From assembly GCA_946406115.1 (NCBI GenBank), contig OX291550.1:4454803-4518802 (forward strand): a stretch of 64,000 nt of DNA, read 5' to 3'. The notes below the pieces were generated by a model. That model made no database searches. It saw only the letters and a program-made list of their open reading frames with translations, and was not told the DNA's origin. Positions 23,796 to 35,375 of this stretch are shown here, one piece after another. Origin of the DNA: Apoda limacodes (taxonomy: Eukaryota > Arthropoda > Insecta > Lepidoptera > Limacodidae). Within the stretch, counting starts at the first letter, position 1; every line of letters starts with the position of its first letter. The position numbers were made by a program, and so were the translations under genes.

Positions 23796-24879
23796 ATAAT
23801 ACTATATAGTAATAATGTCCATACTATCAGGTAAACTACGGCTCGTACGTGTCTGGTGGACAAAACGCTAGCCAACCATTTGCACAAAACCTCGGGCATT
23901 CCGTAAGGTGACTACTTAGATAGAAGACCGATCGAACGCCTTCGCTATGTCCAAGCTACAAACCAATGCCTCCCTTGACTCTCAATGGCTACTGCCCAAC
24001 TAAGTGTGAGATACACTAGAAGATCACCAGGCGAGGGAACGTGGTGAAAGCCATATAGACGGTTGAAGAAGAAGAAGAAACACATTCATTTGACTAATAA
24101 ACATACACTAAATGGTAGACTACAATAATTGGTATGTATGTACATGTTAACATACAAACACACAAAAGCACACATACATAATTATCCTAAATGTAAATTA
24201 TTTTGGAAGTTGTATACATTTACAAGCCAAATAGGTAACCCACCCAGCATAACGCTGTGCTCACAATGAGCAAAGCACTGATTTTCAGTACTTAATACAA
24301 GGTCCTACAATATATTTAAGTCGAGGAAATTAAATCTAACACACACATGATTACAAAGCTAGGGCTAACAGTAAAGAGTAATTTAGACAAACAGTAATAT
24401 ATTGGCTGTATATAAAGCTCAAACCTTAGCCTTGCCAAAGCTATTTAAATAGAAAGAAAAAAAAACAAGACTACAATAGGTAGGATTGGCGCTTAGTTAA
24501 AGTTTAGTCTGTGGGCGCTGTATCTAGCATATAAAAAATCATATGCGGGTAGGAGCGAAATACCTACCCACGTACTACTAAAATTAATTATTGACGTATT
24601 AGACAAGTAGAATATAAATACTATTTGGATTAATTTTTTTCCTTTACATATATCACAAACAAATAACTTTATAACAGATAAAATAAATAGGTTGTTTAAC
24701 AGACACCAGCAGCAATAGCAACAGGTACAAGTTTACCTCCTAGTTAGTACCAATACCAACTGCCATTTTGTTTCCCCTATTCTGCTTCGGTCGTAAGGAT
24801 ACAAGACAGATGTATCCATGTAAATAGATAAAATGTAAGTACTTAACCAAATCTAAAGTGATATTTGTTTATTTAACAG
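23796..24879. other. Non-coding, probably 3' UTR of the element at 24.9-26.9 kb in part
   Basis: No coding frame. A (GAA)n run lies at about 24,065-24,081. The stretch next to 24,880 is where the 3' UTR of the minus-strand non-LTR element should be, but I cannot fix its end. Confidence 0.35.
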
Positions 24880-26880
24880 ATAATCCTTGAGTTTTTTTAT
24901 AAACTTTTTCTTACATTTTAGAGCACGGAACGGAGGTGGCTAATCATTCCAGCACCGGCTGGCAGAGAATTTAAAACTCCCACAAAAGGCTGCAGTTCTA
25001 TATTGAGGGCAATTCATTAAGTATGAAGATGCCCGGGTTTCATATTTATTACGATAACGTGTCCATGACAACTTATCATACAGGTAATAGGGTTTTTCTG
25101 TTTTTATAATACCAAACAGCAGAGAAGCGAAGTGCAAATTTCGACTTGCGGACATATTTAACAACTTGGCACTATTCAAAAACGGGGTGACATGTGAACG
25201 AGGTGGAACAGGGAAACAAAACCGTGCACAGGCATTTTGTACTAGTTGTACTAACTACTGATCTAGCGAGTAAACAATTATCATAAGCAGCGTCCGCATA
25301 ATTAAGTTTGGATAGTATTAATGACTCGCATATTCTAATTCTTGTATCAACACTGAGATAGGGCCGTATTTCGTATAGAGGCTTAAGGCGATAAAAACAT
25401 CCTCGATCTGCTTCTATAATGTGAGATTCAAATCTTAGATGGCTATCAATAATTAACCCTAGGTTGCGGGCTTCCTCTACACATTCTAGCTATTGGTCAG
25501 AAATAGATAGTGCTGGTTTGTGAGCTAAAATATCCTAAATTTGTTTTTTGGAGCCTATTACCATGTACTCTGTTTTCTTTGGATTAAGCACAAGACATTT
25601 TTATGTGACCATTGAGTTATTCTATTTAAGTCATTGTTAATTTTATTTACAGATTCCTGTGTATTTTTAGAACGAGAGGAAAGATAAATTGAACATCGTC
25701 AGCGTAGAGATGATATTGACAGTTTTATCATGACGTGATGTCTGCTGTGTAAATTATAAAAAGAAGAGGCCCGAGAATTGAGACCTGGGGTACGTTTTAC
25801 AGCCTGTAGAGAACATAATTTACTACTATCCTATTTCTCAATTTTGACTAACTGAAATCTGTTTTGGAGATAGTTATCAAACCAGTTTATTGCCGATGTA
25901 TCGAAACCATAAAACGATAATTTTAAAAAAGAAGTGAATAATTTATGGTGTCGAAAGCACGAGAAAAATCAAGCAGAGCCAGAATAAATCCCATGCCCTT
26001 ATCACGAGTGGATAGCATGGTATCAATAACATCTATTAAGGCTGTTGCAGTGCTGTGATTTTTGCGAAATCCGGACTGTAAGCTAGGAATGATGGCGTTC
26101 TGCTCAAGATATTCGGTGAGTTGAATAGAAACTACCTTTTCAAGAATCTTGAATATGGAAGACAAGATGTTGATTGGACAAAGATCTTTTTCAGAACTGG
26201 GATGTGAGATTTTAGGGATTGGCTTAACTTTTGCAATTTTCCAAAGATCAGGGAAAGTAGAGCTTAAAATAGACTTAGTGATAATCTCAGTAATTACACC
26301 TAAGCTATAGGGTAGAGTCAATAACAGCATATCCAAAGAAATTTGGTCAACTCCCTGTGCATTCGATTTTAAACTTTGAATAATAGTTTGAACGGTTTCC
26401 TCATTAACTGGTTGAAGATAAAAAAAAGCTGAACTGAATTTATGATATTCATAATACGTAAGGGTAGAAATATTTACCTGATTATTACCGGGCAGGTCAT
26501 AACATGATCTCGGCAAACAGGGAATTTTTATTTTTATCTGTATGTTTTGTTTAAGATTTTTTCCAGAGATTTTTGGGATCATTTAATTTATTATTAATAT
26601 TATTTAAAAAAAAAGATTTTTCTCTTAATGTATCGCTGCAATAACCGTTTTTTCATATCCTTATAAAAGTTTATGCGATACTAATCCTGATGATTTGTAT
26701 CGTTCATAACTTTTATTTCGTATTCTCAACATTTCTTTAACAGTGTCTGTCATCCAGAGGGTAGACTGACCTTTAACGCGAAAAGGTTTTACAGGGGCGT
26801 GAAGGTCAAAAAGACATATTAATATATTAGTAAATGTTCTCACCATTTAATTAATATCCGGAATTTGTTTGTGAGTCTCC
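24880..26880 (-). pseudogene. Non-LTR retrotransposon ORF2, RT to C-terminus, decayed
   Basis: The largest retrotransposon coding remnant here, read from high to low coordinates. At 26,846-26,661 lies the EN-RT linker (FDLHAPVKPFRVKGQ.., WMTDTVKEMLRIRNKSYERY). At 26,582-25,923 lies a 219-codon open RT piece with KSNAQGVDQIS, a KVKPIPKI block, SGFRKNHSTATALIDV and LLDFSRAFDTINYSLL. At 25,706-25,695 the catalytic box YADD is intact within HLYADDVQFI, after a frameshifted PGLNSRASSFYNL region. At 25,179-24,940 lies the C-terminal domain ending AAFCGSFKFSASRCWND. There are at least three frameshifts or stops. Domain order and motifs fit the CR1/Jockey group; the exact clade is not settled. The N-terminal endonuclease is absent. 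Confidence 0.85.
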
Positions 26881-27555
26881 CATTGTACAGATTTTAAATC
26901 ATTGGTGAAATGGTTTGCTGATCAGGTCTTGTTTTTCTAGGTCTTCCATGAAAACGACCATTGCATAGTGTGGTAGGAAAGCGCGTACAGGTACAGGACA
27001 CATCTCAGGAGCACACTGTTTAAACACAACTACTGGTACACCGTGTAGTGATCTATGACGATGCGTCATGACATGCGAAGACCACCTGTGGTGACACATT
27101 ATTTTAAGATACACTTTGCTACGAAGGTAGCAATCCATTGACCATGGCCATGTAATGCAACCTTAAAGTAGGTTCTTAATATTGTATTCTGTAGTGCTTA
27201 AATATAGATGGGTTCTTAAAATAAAATCCGTTCTTCTCTACCATGGCCTCCGTGCGCGCCGTCTACGTTATTCATAAGTCCTGCCATGTGAAAATAGCCG
27301 TGTTTTGTTGACAATATTTATTTTTTAACATAGAAAGCTATCGCATCACAGAGCCATTGAAATCATTTTGTTTGCCAAATGACAACAAACAAAATAGCTG
27401 TTCACTATTTTTAAACAATATCCACTGTTGTACCTCCTGAGCATGTGCAGCCAATGCGTTAAATGCGGACCGTAAGCATTCATTTTTAGTCAACAGATAG
27501 AGCGAATGCGTGCACAGAGCAAATTCAATGCGTAAATTACTTCAACCTGAAACTG
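26881..27555. other. Unassigned DNA upstream of the non-LTR remnant
   Basis: A 79-codon minus frame at 27,138-26,899 could be endonuclease-region debris of the adjoining element, but it lacks any recognisable catalytic motif. The rest is non-coding. Confidence 0.25.
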
Positions 27556-27559
27556 TACA

Positions 27560-27960
27560 CCTTTTTTATTGTTGAATAAGCAGATTTGTACAAGCTGCAA
27601 TTAGTCTTTTCAGTTTTAAATAAGAGCTTGATTAAATCAAAAATGTACCTTACTACATTCCAATAAACATCTTGCTACAAACTGTAACTAGGAGAATCTT
27701 AATGGGAGCTACAATGCACCTTTTAAAATTTAAACAAGCAGCTTTATATAAGCTACAATAAATAATTTGAGTTTTAAATAAGATAATTGATGAATGTAAA
27801 AATGTTCCTTTTCATTTTAAATAAATGGCTTTATACAGACAACAGTATACATTTTTAATTTCAAATAACTGACTTTATACAAATTACAATTAGTATTTTT
27901 AGTTTCAAATAAACAGCTTAATTGACCCATCAAAAATTTTAAGTTAATAACTGTAGACAA
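27560..27960. repeat. Degenerate tandem repeat, 50-100 bp units
   Basis: The phrase TTTNAAATAA(A)CNGCTTTATACAANCTACAAT with variants recurs about six times, spaced roughly 50 to 100 bp (for example at 27,615, 27,728, 27,765, 27,818, 27,863 and 27,906). It is an old, strongly diverged tandem array. No coding. Confidence 0.5.
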
Positions 27961-28110
27961 GATACTTTATAGGCTCGTATTCAAATAAGAAAGTTGATTG
28001 CTGCTAATAAGATTTTGTTTCTATCAATTATTTTGTTCAATGTATATTTTAGAGGAAAAGTTAGTCAAAAGAACCTTATATTAATTTTCTAAAACCTATA
28101 CAAATATACA

Positions 28111-28266
28111 ACGAAAGCCAACGCAACAGGAACGCACACTCGGAAAGCCAACGCAACAGGAACGCACACTCGGAAAGCCAACGCAACAGGAACGCACACT
28201 CGGAAAGCCAACGCAACAGGAACGCACACTCGGAAAGCCAACGCAACAGGAACGCACACTCGGAAA
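28111..28266. repeat. 30-bp minisatellite, 5.2 copies
   Basis: Five consecutive copies of a 30-bp unit beginning CGGAAAGCCAACGCAACAGG. Only the first copy differs (one base), and a 6-base partial copy follows. The unit has balanced GC in an AT-rich neighbourhood. Its length is a multiple of three, but no start or long frame surrounds it, so coding is unlikely. Confidence 0.95.
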
Positions 28267-28849
28267 ATAAAATAGAGATTTATGTTTCCAACGAGAAATT
28301 ATGAAAAAGGTTCAAAATATAACACAAGCGAGTTTGTGTTTTACTATCAATTTAAGCCTAAAATAGCTTTTACTAAATTAAAAAAATAGCATTTTATTTA
28401 TGCTGCAAAATATTTTTTGTAAAATTTGACGTGAAAAATAATAATTGTATCAACAAAAAAAGTAATCTTTTGAACTAGCAATATTTCATTCCATCGTATC
28501 GGATTAAGCCGTCAACATCGCGCTGAGTTTAACAAATGTTTCTGATATTGCTGTTTGAGTTCGAGATTACGATGCAGAGCTTTTTCACTCTTAATTGGAT
28601 TAGAAAATGTTGATTTTTATTTCGTTGTGTCGCTAGTAATACCATAAATAACAAACACATTTAGGCAATTTGTTTTTTCCAAGTTGATATTTATTTTTAA
28701 GTAATTAAACAAAATACAGAATTAAGGTTTATAGACTTTATTAAATTATGAAGTTCCATTAAACTTTGTATCTTTGATCTTTTACAAAATTAACTCCTAA
28801 AGATTCCTTTACATTCCTCTCAGTTTTATAACGATTCCTTTACAGTTTA
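28267..28849. other. Non-coding spacer
   Basis: AT-rich, with no frame or repeat family recognised. Confidence 0.5.
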
Positions 28850-29312
28850 ATCTATAAACCTATGGAATGCTTTACCTCTCACTATTAGACAAGTCCAAAG
28901 CTTACACTGCTTCAAAACGCTGGTTAAAAATTATTATCGGTCACATTAATAAATATTATTTTACGAATAAGACATGTTATTTTGTTTAAGTTTATTTTGT
29001 GTACGTCTATGTAGTAGGTATTATGTAAGTATATGTAAATATTTTTGCATACTATATTTATTATGTAATAACGTGTATTATTCATATCTATTATCATAAT
29101 AACACACTTGTTTGTTTTTATTTATATTTATATTACTCTCTTGTTCCAAGTTGCACCTACTCTAAAATCTTATTCTACTAGATTTCCTCTACCTAAAGAT
29201 TACCTGGAGGAAATCGCTAAATAGTAATAAGACCGCCTCAATTGTATTCCACCAATCAACTGTATATACTATTTTTAATTTTTTTTTATGCAATAAAGAA
29301 TTTATTGCATTA
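28850..29312 (+). pseudogene. Non-LTR retrotransposon 3' end with UTR
   Basis: It starts with the C-terminal text LWNALPLTIRQVQSLHCFKT followed by LVKNYYRSH and a stop (28,858-28,953). A roughly 330-bp 3' UTR follows with GATTACCTGGAGGAAATCGC and AATAAGACCGCC, then TTTTTTTTATGCAATAAAGA. The last signal combines a polyadenylation hexamer with the element's 3' terminus. Nothing upstream of the C-terminus remains. Confidence 0.62.
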
Positions 29313-29414
29313 TTACAATAGCATTGATATGAAATATTTAGAAGTTTTAGCCATGTTTTTTGTTTGCTATGCAAGTAAATGAAAATATACAAGTAATATA
29401 TATTTATCACGTAT

Positions 29415-29660
29415 AGTGCGGTTTCAGAGAAACTTTATTCCGCGAACGCTTGGGTTGTGGAATGAGCTCGCTGCCAAGGTTTTCTCTAAGGACTACAGTA
29501 TGAGGTTCTTCAAGAAAGAAGTTATTAGATTTTTGAAGGGTCAGCAACACGTGAGTGATTTCCCTAGTGTTGCAAGCGTCCATAGGCTATGGTGACCGCT
29601 TACCATCCGGCGGACCGTAAGCTTGTTTGCCATCTTAGTGGTATAAAAAAAATATAAAAG
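29415..29660 (+). pseudogene. Non-LTR retrotransposon 3' end (LWNELP family), least decayed copy
   Basis: It reads FIPRTLGLWNELAAKVFSKD followed by YSMRFFKKEVIRFLKGQQ and ends VASVHRLW with a stop. The post-stop tail ACCGCTTACCATCCGGCGGA..GTGGTATAAAAAAAATA matches the copies at 17.84 kb (minus) and 20.52 kb (plus). It is 5'-truncated. Confidence 0.72.
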
Positions 29661-31005
29661 ATCAAACTGCCTGCTCAAATCAATGACATATTAACGCTCA
29701 GCCCAAACCACTCAGACCAGAAACTCGTAATTTGGCATGTGGGTTCCTTATATGACGAATGCTCCATTAAGAAAAGATTTTACATTTATCTCCTAAGGGG
29801 GTAAAATGGGAATGTAAAGTATGTATGGTAATAAATGCATAACATTGATATTTGGCCATAAGGTTGAAAGGTTTTTTTTTCTTAATATATAATGTTAATG
29901 ATTTATGTTTTATTTAATGCACACATTACACTTAAATATGTAACTTTTCACCCAAAATTTATCTGGAAAAGATCGCTTCATATTATTCTTATATTATGTT
30001 TTTTTCTTATATTATGTGCAATAAAGTATATTATTATTATTTCTAACCCTATATAGAATTACCTATTTTAAACAAACGAATTGAACATTATAATTCTGTC
30101 TCTGGCCCCTGTTATAGGTATTTAAGCCGTTGTTTATTTTTGTCCAACAAAATTGTGCTGCTATTGCTAGATATAATATTTTTACACTTCTTTTAGTTTA
30201 GAAAATTAAGAGCTCAATAACGCGGGCTTTAATATTATTGGAACATCAAAAATAAAGTATCGGTGTTGCTGCACCAGAAAAATTGTTTCTTTTTTTTGAT
30301 TAAACTTAGTAATTTTAGCAACAACACTATTCAAATAGCTGTTAAGTCAATTATATTATTTGTTTATTTTTATGAGTACTTGTTACAAGGTAACACTTAC
30401 GTATTGGCTTATTATATCTCATTTATTGACACGTTTTTATTTGCCGTTTTATATCTCTATGTACCAGTTTTTCAAACTTCATCTATCGAAACAAATCCGG
30501 ACGGATGTAGTACATTACGATGTATGTGTGATCTAGGCTGCTCATTACAGACGAATACGTCGTTTGCAGCCTGAGCCATACGTGACTGCGTAATTTAGTT
30601 GAGTGTGTGTTGAGCAGAGCTCACGAATGTCATACGACTGTTTTCAACACACTTATTTCGTAATATTTTAAAATGATTTAATTGCAATAACAATATCTTT
30701 ATATGTTCAAACCAGTTTTTTGATAACTATCGTAGTTTTTTATAGACGACGTTTTATTAATTTTTCGCAAGATTTACGCGTTGGCTGTCGCCCTCACACT
30801 AGGCAGCTATCTCTTTGCTAACGTCTCTGCATAGGCGCACAATAAAAAGAAATCTGTACAAAGAAAGGCAATTGTGCGGTAATTTATTGCCACACAAGTG
30901 TGGAATGGACACTATTAAGATGCTGAAACCAGTAAGTAAGGTGTGCTTTATGAGCAAGTGTGTTAAAAACCTTTAAAATACTGTGAATCTGTGATATAAA
31001 TACAT
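29661..31005. other. Non-coding spacer with a retroelement tail
   Basis: TTATGTGCAATAAAGTATATTATTATTATT at about 30,013-30,043 looks like another non-LTR 3' terminus (AATAAA followed by a simple repeat). The 103-codon plus frame at 30,263-30,574 is hydrophobic and AT-driven, and I do not regard it as a gene. Confidence 0.35.
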
Positions 31006-31009
31006 TGGC

Positions 31010-31240
31010 TTTTTTATTACGAATCTGAATTTATGATTTTTCCCTGGGAACGACCGAGCTGGCTGGGATAATATAAATGTTGAAATATGTCTCCGTCGCG
31101 ACGAGCGCAGAGCAATCACGATTTGTAATGATGTAAGACAGTTTTGTTCTCTGCCATTTTTCTTCAACTGTGCTCATAATCTTTCAGTCCTATCTTTACA
31201 AATGTTGAACGTAAGATTTGTGGGTTGGGTTTGTAGGAGA
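31010..31240. repeat. Dispersed repeat, copy B
   Basis: Partner of 19,330-19,560. The segment with TATTACGAATCTGAATTTATG, TGTTGAAATATGTCTCC, CGACGAGCG, ATCACGATT, GTAAGACAGTTTTGTTCTCTGCC and CATAATCTTTCAGTCC is shared in the same order. Confidence 0.5.
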
Positions 31241-31559
31241 GATACAAGTTTTTCATGTAAAAAATGTAACTTGTACTTAGCATAAAATCACAACTACCTA
31301 TTTTAGACTTGTGAAGTCCTAGTACATCAATCTTACAAATACACAAATCTTCTTAGAATAAAGAAATGTATGATAGTTAATGATTAAGACATATACATAG
31401 AAAATCGTTACTTCAATTAAGACTCCCTGAAAGTTTGAGTCTTCGAAGAAAACATATCTTTAAGACCATATCTATGGCTACATCATCAATATAAATAAAT
31501 AAATAGCCTGTACCATAAGTATAGGAAATAATACATAGACATAAGGTAAACATAACATA

Positions 31560-31830
31560 TATTAAACTCCTACTAATACAATAAATGTGAATTTTTTACA
31601 CTATAACTCGCTACCGACGGAACGGATCGTTATGAAAATTGGCACACATATTGTTACTACCCAGATTAACATATAGGCTTTATCCCGAAAAATTCAAAAG
31701 TTCCCACGGGAATAACTATAACCAAGCCTTAACGAACTTTAGCTACAGTTTGCTACAGCAAACTTCTTTCGTATAATTAAGCACACCGATAACCGAAATA
31801 AGGGCGGGCGGAGTCGCTGGAAAAATCTAG
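31560..31830 (-). repeat. Dispersed repeat, GCCAGCGGC family
   Basis: Inverse copy. From the right it opens CCAGCGACTCCGCCCGCCCT (31,820 downward) and passes CCCACGGG-like (TTCCCACGGGAA at 31,703) and AGCCTATATG words. It ends near AATATTGTATTAGTAGGAG (about 31,567). Decayed. No coding. Confidence 0.6.
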
Positions 31831-33735
31831 AAATAAATAAATGCGTTATATTGTACCTCGTGACTTATGTTCCGGTGGCATTATTATCCTCCGACACCTG
31901 AATTTCCAACTTTTTTCCAAACCAAATCGAACTCACCTTCGGACACGCAAATTCTAACTTTGCCGCCGAAACTCGGCTAACTCCTTTGACGTTCTTTTTG
32001 GGACTCCTCTTTTAGTTCAAGACTGGAAGTTTTTAGAAAACAGAAATATGCAACTACGATTGCCGAATGCTAATCATCAGCATTGGGTTCCACAACACCT
32101 GCTTCATTAAACTCCAAAAATAACCCAGATTTTTTAATCATATTTGTACTTCATCAAAAATAAAAATTTGGATATTAAAAATGGTATGAAAATTTTCAAC
32201 AGTTTTTGTATGATGGTCAAACAAACAAATAAAATACAAAAATCTTTTTTTGGGTTTGAAATTATCAACCAGAGCTTCTTTTATATAATACAAGTATTAA
32301 CCTTATACACCTAAATAACACCACCCAAATAATACCCACTTTATGTTTTATTAATTAATAATAATGGAATAGTTAAAAGAACCATAAATAAACAATCAAA
32401 AAAAAAAACATCAGTATCGAAAGTCCAGGAAAAACAGCTGTTCAAACATATGTTTTCTCGCTTAATATCAGTCACCATTCATCATCAGAAATAAATAACC
32501 TTCCCAACTAGTAATATTTCATAGCATGTTTCCATGAGTATGGAATTTAATTGTCAAGTTTCTGGAATCGCTGTTAGCATTTCGATTAAGAGTTTTTTTT
32601 ATACCAGTATGTTTTTATACCAGTATGTTTTTTATTTCTCATACGTTTTTAAATATAAATATATTATAGGGTATAATCTTAAACTATCATTTGTTATATA
32701 ATTTTTATATAAAATTGAATTATGTAATTGATGTCTGTGTGTAATTTTCGAAATATGAGACTCATTTTATTTCCAAAGGGGAGTCTTGAAATAAAAGAAA
32801 AAAATACAGGTTTTGATATGTATTTAGAATTAGCAAATATATATATAGATATATATTTACACTAGATACTTTTATGAAAAGTATCTCATACCATGTTAAA
32901 GAAATAGCAATTGTTTTTATTGAAAGGCAGATAAATTAGGGAGTTTTTTTATATATCCATCAAAGATGACTTTCTTTGATATTCATGTTCTTTTGTTATC
33001 TGAGGCGATTATTATTCTATGCAACATTTACTAAACAAAGATAACTTATCTCAAAATTTCCTCGGTTTCCATTGGCATCCTTCTTTGGACCATTATCGGG
33101 TCGCTCGTGTGTTACATTACACGTTACATTAAAGCTAGTATAAAGTATAAGAGCTTTTATCAAATATTTGACACAGGAGTGTCTGACTCTACTGGCTATA
33201 CAGAGTTCCCTGGTAAAAGATAGGAATCGGCCCTACAAAATCAGACTTTCCAGGTCTATATTTTACACTCGAATGTCATATAATGAAAAAAAGGAACAAT
33301 CCCGGCGTTCCAATTATTTTTATTCAAAAACTATCTGACACCGTCTCTTATAGCTCCGTAATATCCCGATGAAGTATTTACTGCGATAAGACGTTCGCTA
33401 GCGTTTCTACTGCCCTTTCACCTAACGAGAGATCTTAACCTCTACAATATACATAGGTATGACCTTTTTTTTAATATAAGAATTGCTGACATAGCTTATG
33501 CACCTTTTAGTAGTAGACAAATGTTATTTTATCACCACTCAAAAGTTGTCAAATTGTGTTATACTTACATAAAAAACATTATGAAACTCAGAATTAACAA
33601 ACTTGCATTGTTTCGGTGGGATATCATTATGAGATACCTAATATTTTACCATGAAAAATGTTTGCAGTATAACAGCAATAATAAAAAGGCAGCAGCAAAC
33701 TAAAGTTATTAAACAAATAGTAATTATTAAAGTAA
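31831..33735. other. Non-coding spacer
   Basis: It contains a duplicated word TATACCAGTATGTTTTT (32,600-32,632) and a small palindromic patch (ATACTTTTATGAAAAGTAT, near 32,867). No gene is recognised. Confidence 0.45.
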
Positions 33736-33838
33736 ACAGGAAGTGTCCCCAGCACGTGACGTGTCACATTCTGAGCTGAGCTGAGCTTGCGAGCGTGACC
33801 TGACTGATGAAGTGAGCTGTTACTGAACTTGTGGCTTG
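33736..33838 (+). repeat. Direct repeat, left copy
   Basis: GTCCCCAGCACGTGACGTGT, CACATTCTGAGC, GCGAGCGTGACCTGACT and GAGCTGTTACTGAA recur in the same order at 34,268-34,362. The copies have diverged by indels. This short, GC-rich segment in AT-rich DNA is not part of any repeat I can name. Confidence 0.6.
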
Positions 33839-34265
33839 CGAAGTAAACATATTTTGGGATTAACGAAATAGCTATTTAGTTACGTCGAGATGGATATAAA
33901 TAAATAAAAGTACCTTTTTTTTTCTTCAGAACGGAACTATAGAAATAGTTTTTAACTTATCTCTACATTTGTAGTAACACTTAAAATGTTTTTAACGACA
34001 GCACGAATGACTTTTCCATTGCTTTTCGTTAAAATTTACGATTTGAGAATTAACAGCTATCTTTATTTTGTATTTGATATTTTTTACTCAAACGGTAATA
34101 CATAATTGGAGATATACTACTAAAAACTAGGAAAGCTGTATGTATTCTTAATCTTTAACTTATTTGTTAAAACACCAAAACTCGATTCCCTTTCGTCTAG
34201 TATTTTATTTAAACCACAATAAAAATCACACAAGAAAAAGAACAAATAATTATTGTTTATGAAAG

Positions 34266-34364
34266 TAAGCAAAAAATTGTCCCCGCACGTGACGGTGTCA
34301 CATTCTGAGCCGAGTTTGTAGGGCGTGAGCTGACTCACGGAGTCAGGAGCTGTCGAAGGAAAAT
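34266..34364 (+). repeat. Direct repeat, right copy
   Basis: Matches the left copy at 530 bp distance with GTCCCCGCACGTGACGGTGT, CACATTCTGAGC, GGCGTGAGCTGACTCACGG and GAGCTGTCGAAGG. Confidence 0.6.
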
Positions 34365-35044
34365 TGTTTGACAAAATAACTTTATTATAAGATTTCTTAA
34401 ACAACTACGTTAGTTATATGTTATTCTTATTTTTTTCAAGAAAATCAATATTTAATTAACATAATTTTAAATACTATTTATATATTATTCGCAGTTAGTT
34501 TTAACTGAGTATCTTTTTAAGAAAGAACTGTAACTTTAGTTGCTAACACACATCCGAAACTAACTGAATCCGACGTTGCCTAACTTTAAAAAATGTTTCC
34601 AACGAACTAACATGTTACTGATGCTCTTAATAATAGCAAGGTAGCGCTGATACAATAATTTAAGGTGGTGATCTCACACTTGGCCGGTTTTATTATTTGT
34701 TGCGATATTTTAGAGCTCACACTATAATTACTTAAACATACTACTCATATTATAAATGCATTTGAGGCTTAAAATTGAAATATAGAGCTTAAACAACGAA
34801 AACGTGTTTCTAGTATTGTGGGGGACCCTCATTACACTTTTCGGATATTTGTAATAATTCTAATTAACGTACTCTACTTTACTCTAACTTAATGCGTGTA
34901 CAACACGCACTTGGTCGGTTTTTTGTTATTACAGCGATAAAAACATACAGTAAAAACAAAGAACAACAATAAAGCTGGTGATAAGAGCAAGTAAAACCAC
35001 CGGGAAAAGCTAATTTACATTACTATAGATAAATAACTATTAAT
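34365..35044. other. Non-coding spacer with repeat debris
   Basis: Fragments at about 34,665-34,705 and 34,895-34,935 (CACACTTGGCCGG / CGCACTTGGTCGGTTTTTTG) look like inverse pieces of the AAGTGCGAG dispersed family. Confidence 0.35.
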
Positions 35045-35375
35045 AACAATCTTTTGGCAGCGGCTCCGCCCGCCGTTAATTTGATTATCGGTATGGGATT
35101 CCCACGGAAACTCCTTGATTAAACTAAATAAGTTTTTATATCAAACTACACCTGTACTGTAGCTATAGTTCGTTCAAGTGGAATTCAGTTATAGGTATTT
35201 CCTTAGAGATTTTTTGACTTTATCGGGATAAAAAGTAATCTATATCGTTTTCCGTCTCTTTGGCTATCTCTGTGCCGAATTTCAGTTCAATTGGATGCTC
35301 TGTTTGGGCGTGATTGTTGAACGAACAAACTTACATACATTTGTAATATAAGTAGGAGTATGATTGGTAGAAAGA
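35045..35375 (+). repeat. Dispersed repeat, GCCAGCGGC family
   Basis: It opens TTTTGGCAGCGGCTCCGCCC and continues TTATCGGTATGGGATTCCCA, CGTTCAAGTGGAATTCAGTT, AAAAGTAATCTAT and TGGGCGTGATTGTTGAACGA. It ends AATATAAGTAGGAGTATGAT. This is a nearly complete copy. Confidence 0.7.

Noticed and set aside
26899..27138. 79-codon minus frame as a gene
   Set aside because: No domain, adjoining a retrotransposon remnant; most likely debris or chance.
28111..28266. Coding repeat of a 10-residue motif
   Set aside because: Unit length is divisible by three, but no surrounding long open frame or start codon exists on either strand.
30263..30574. 103-codon plus frame as a membrane protein
   Set aside because: Hydrophobic residues follow from AT-rich codons; no start context, no homology recognised.
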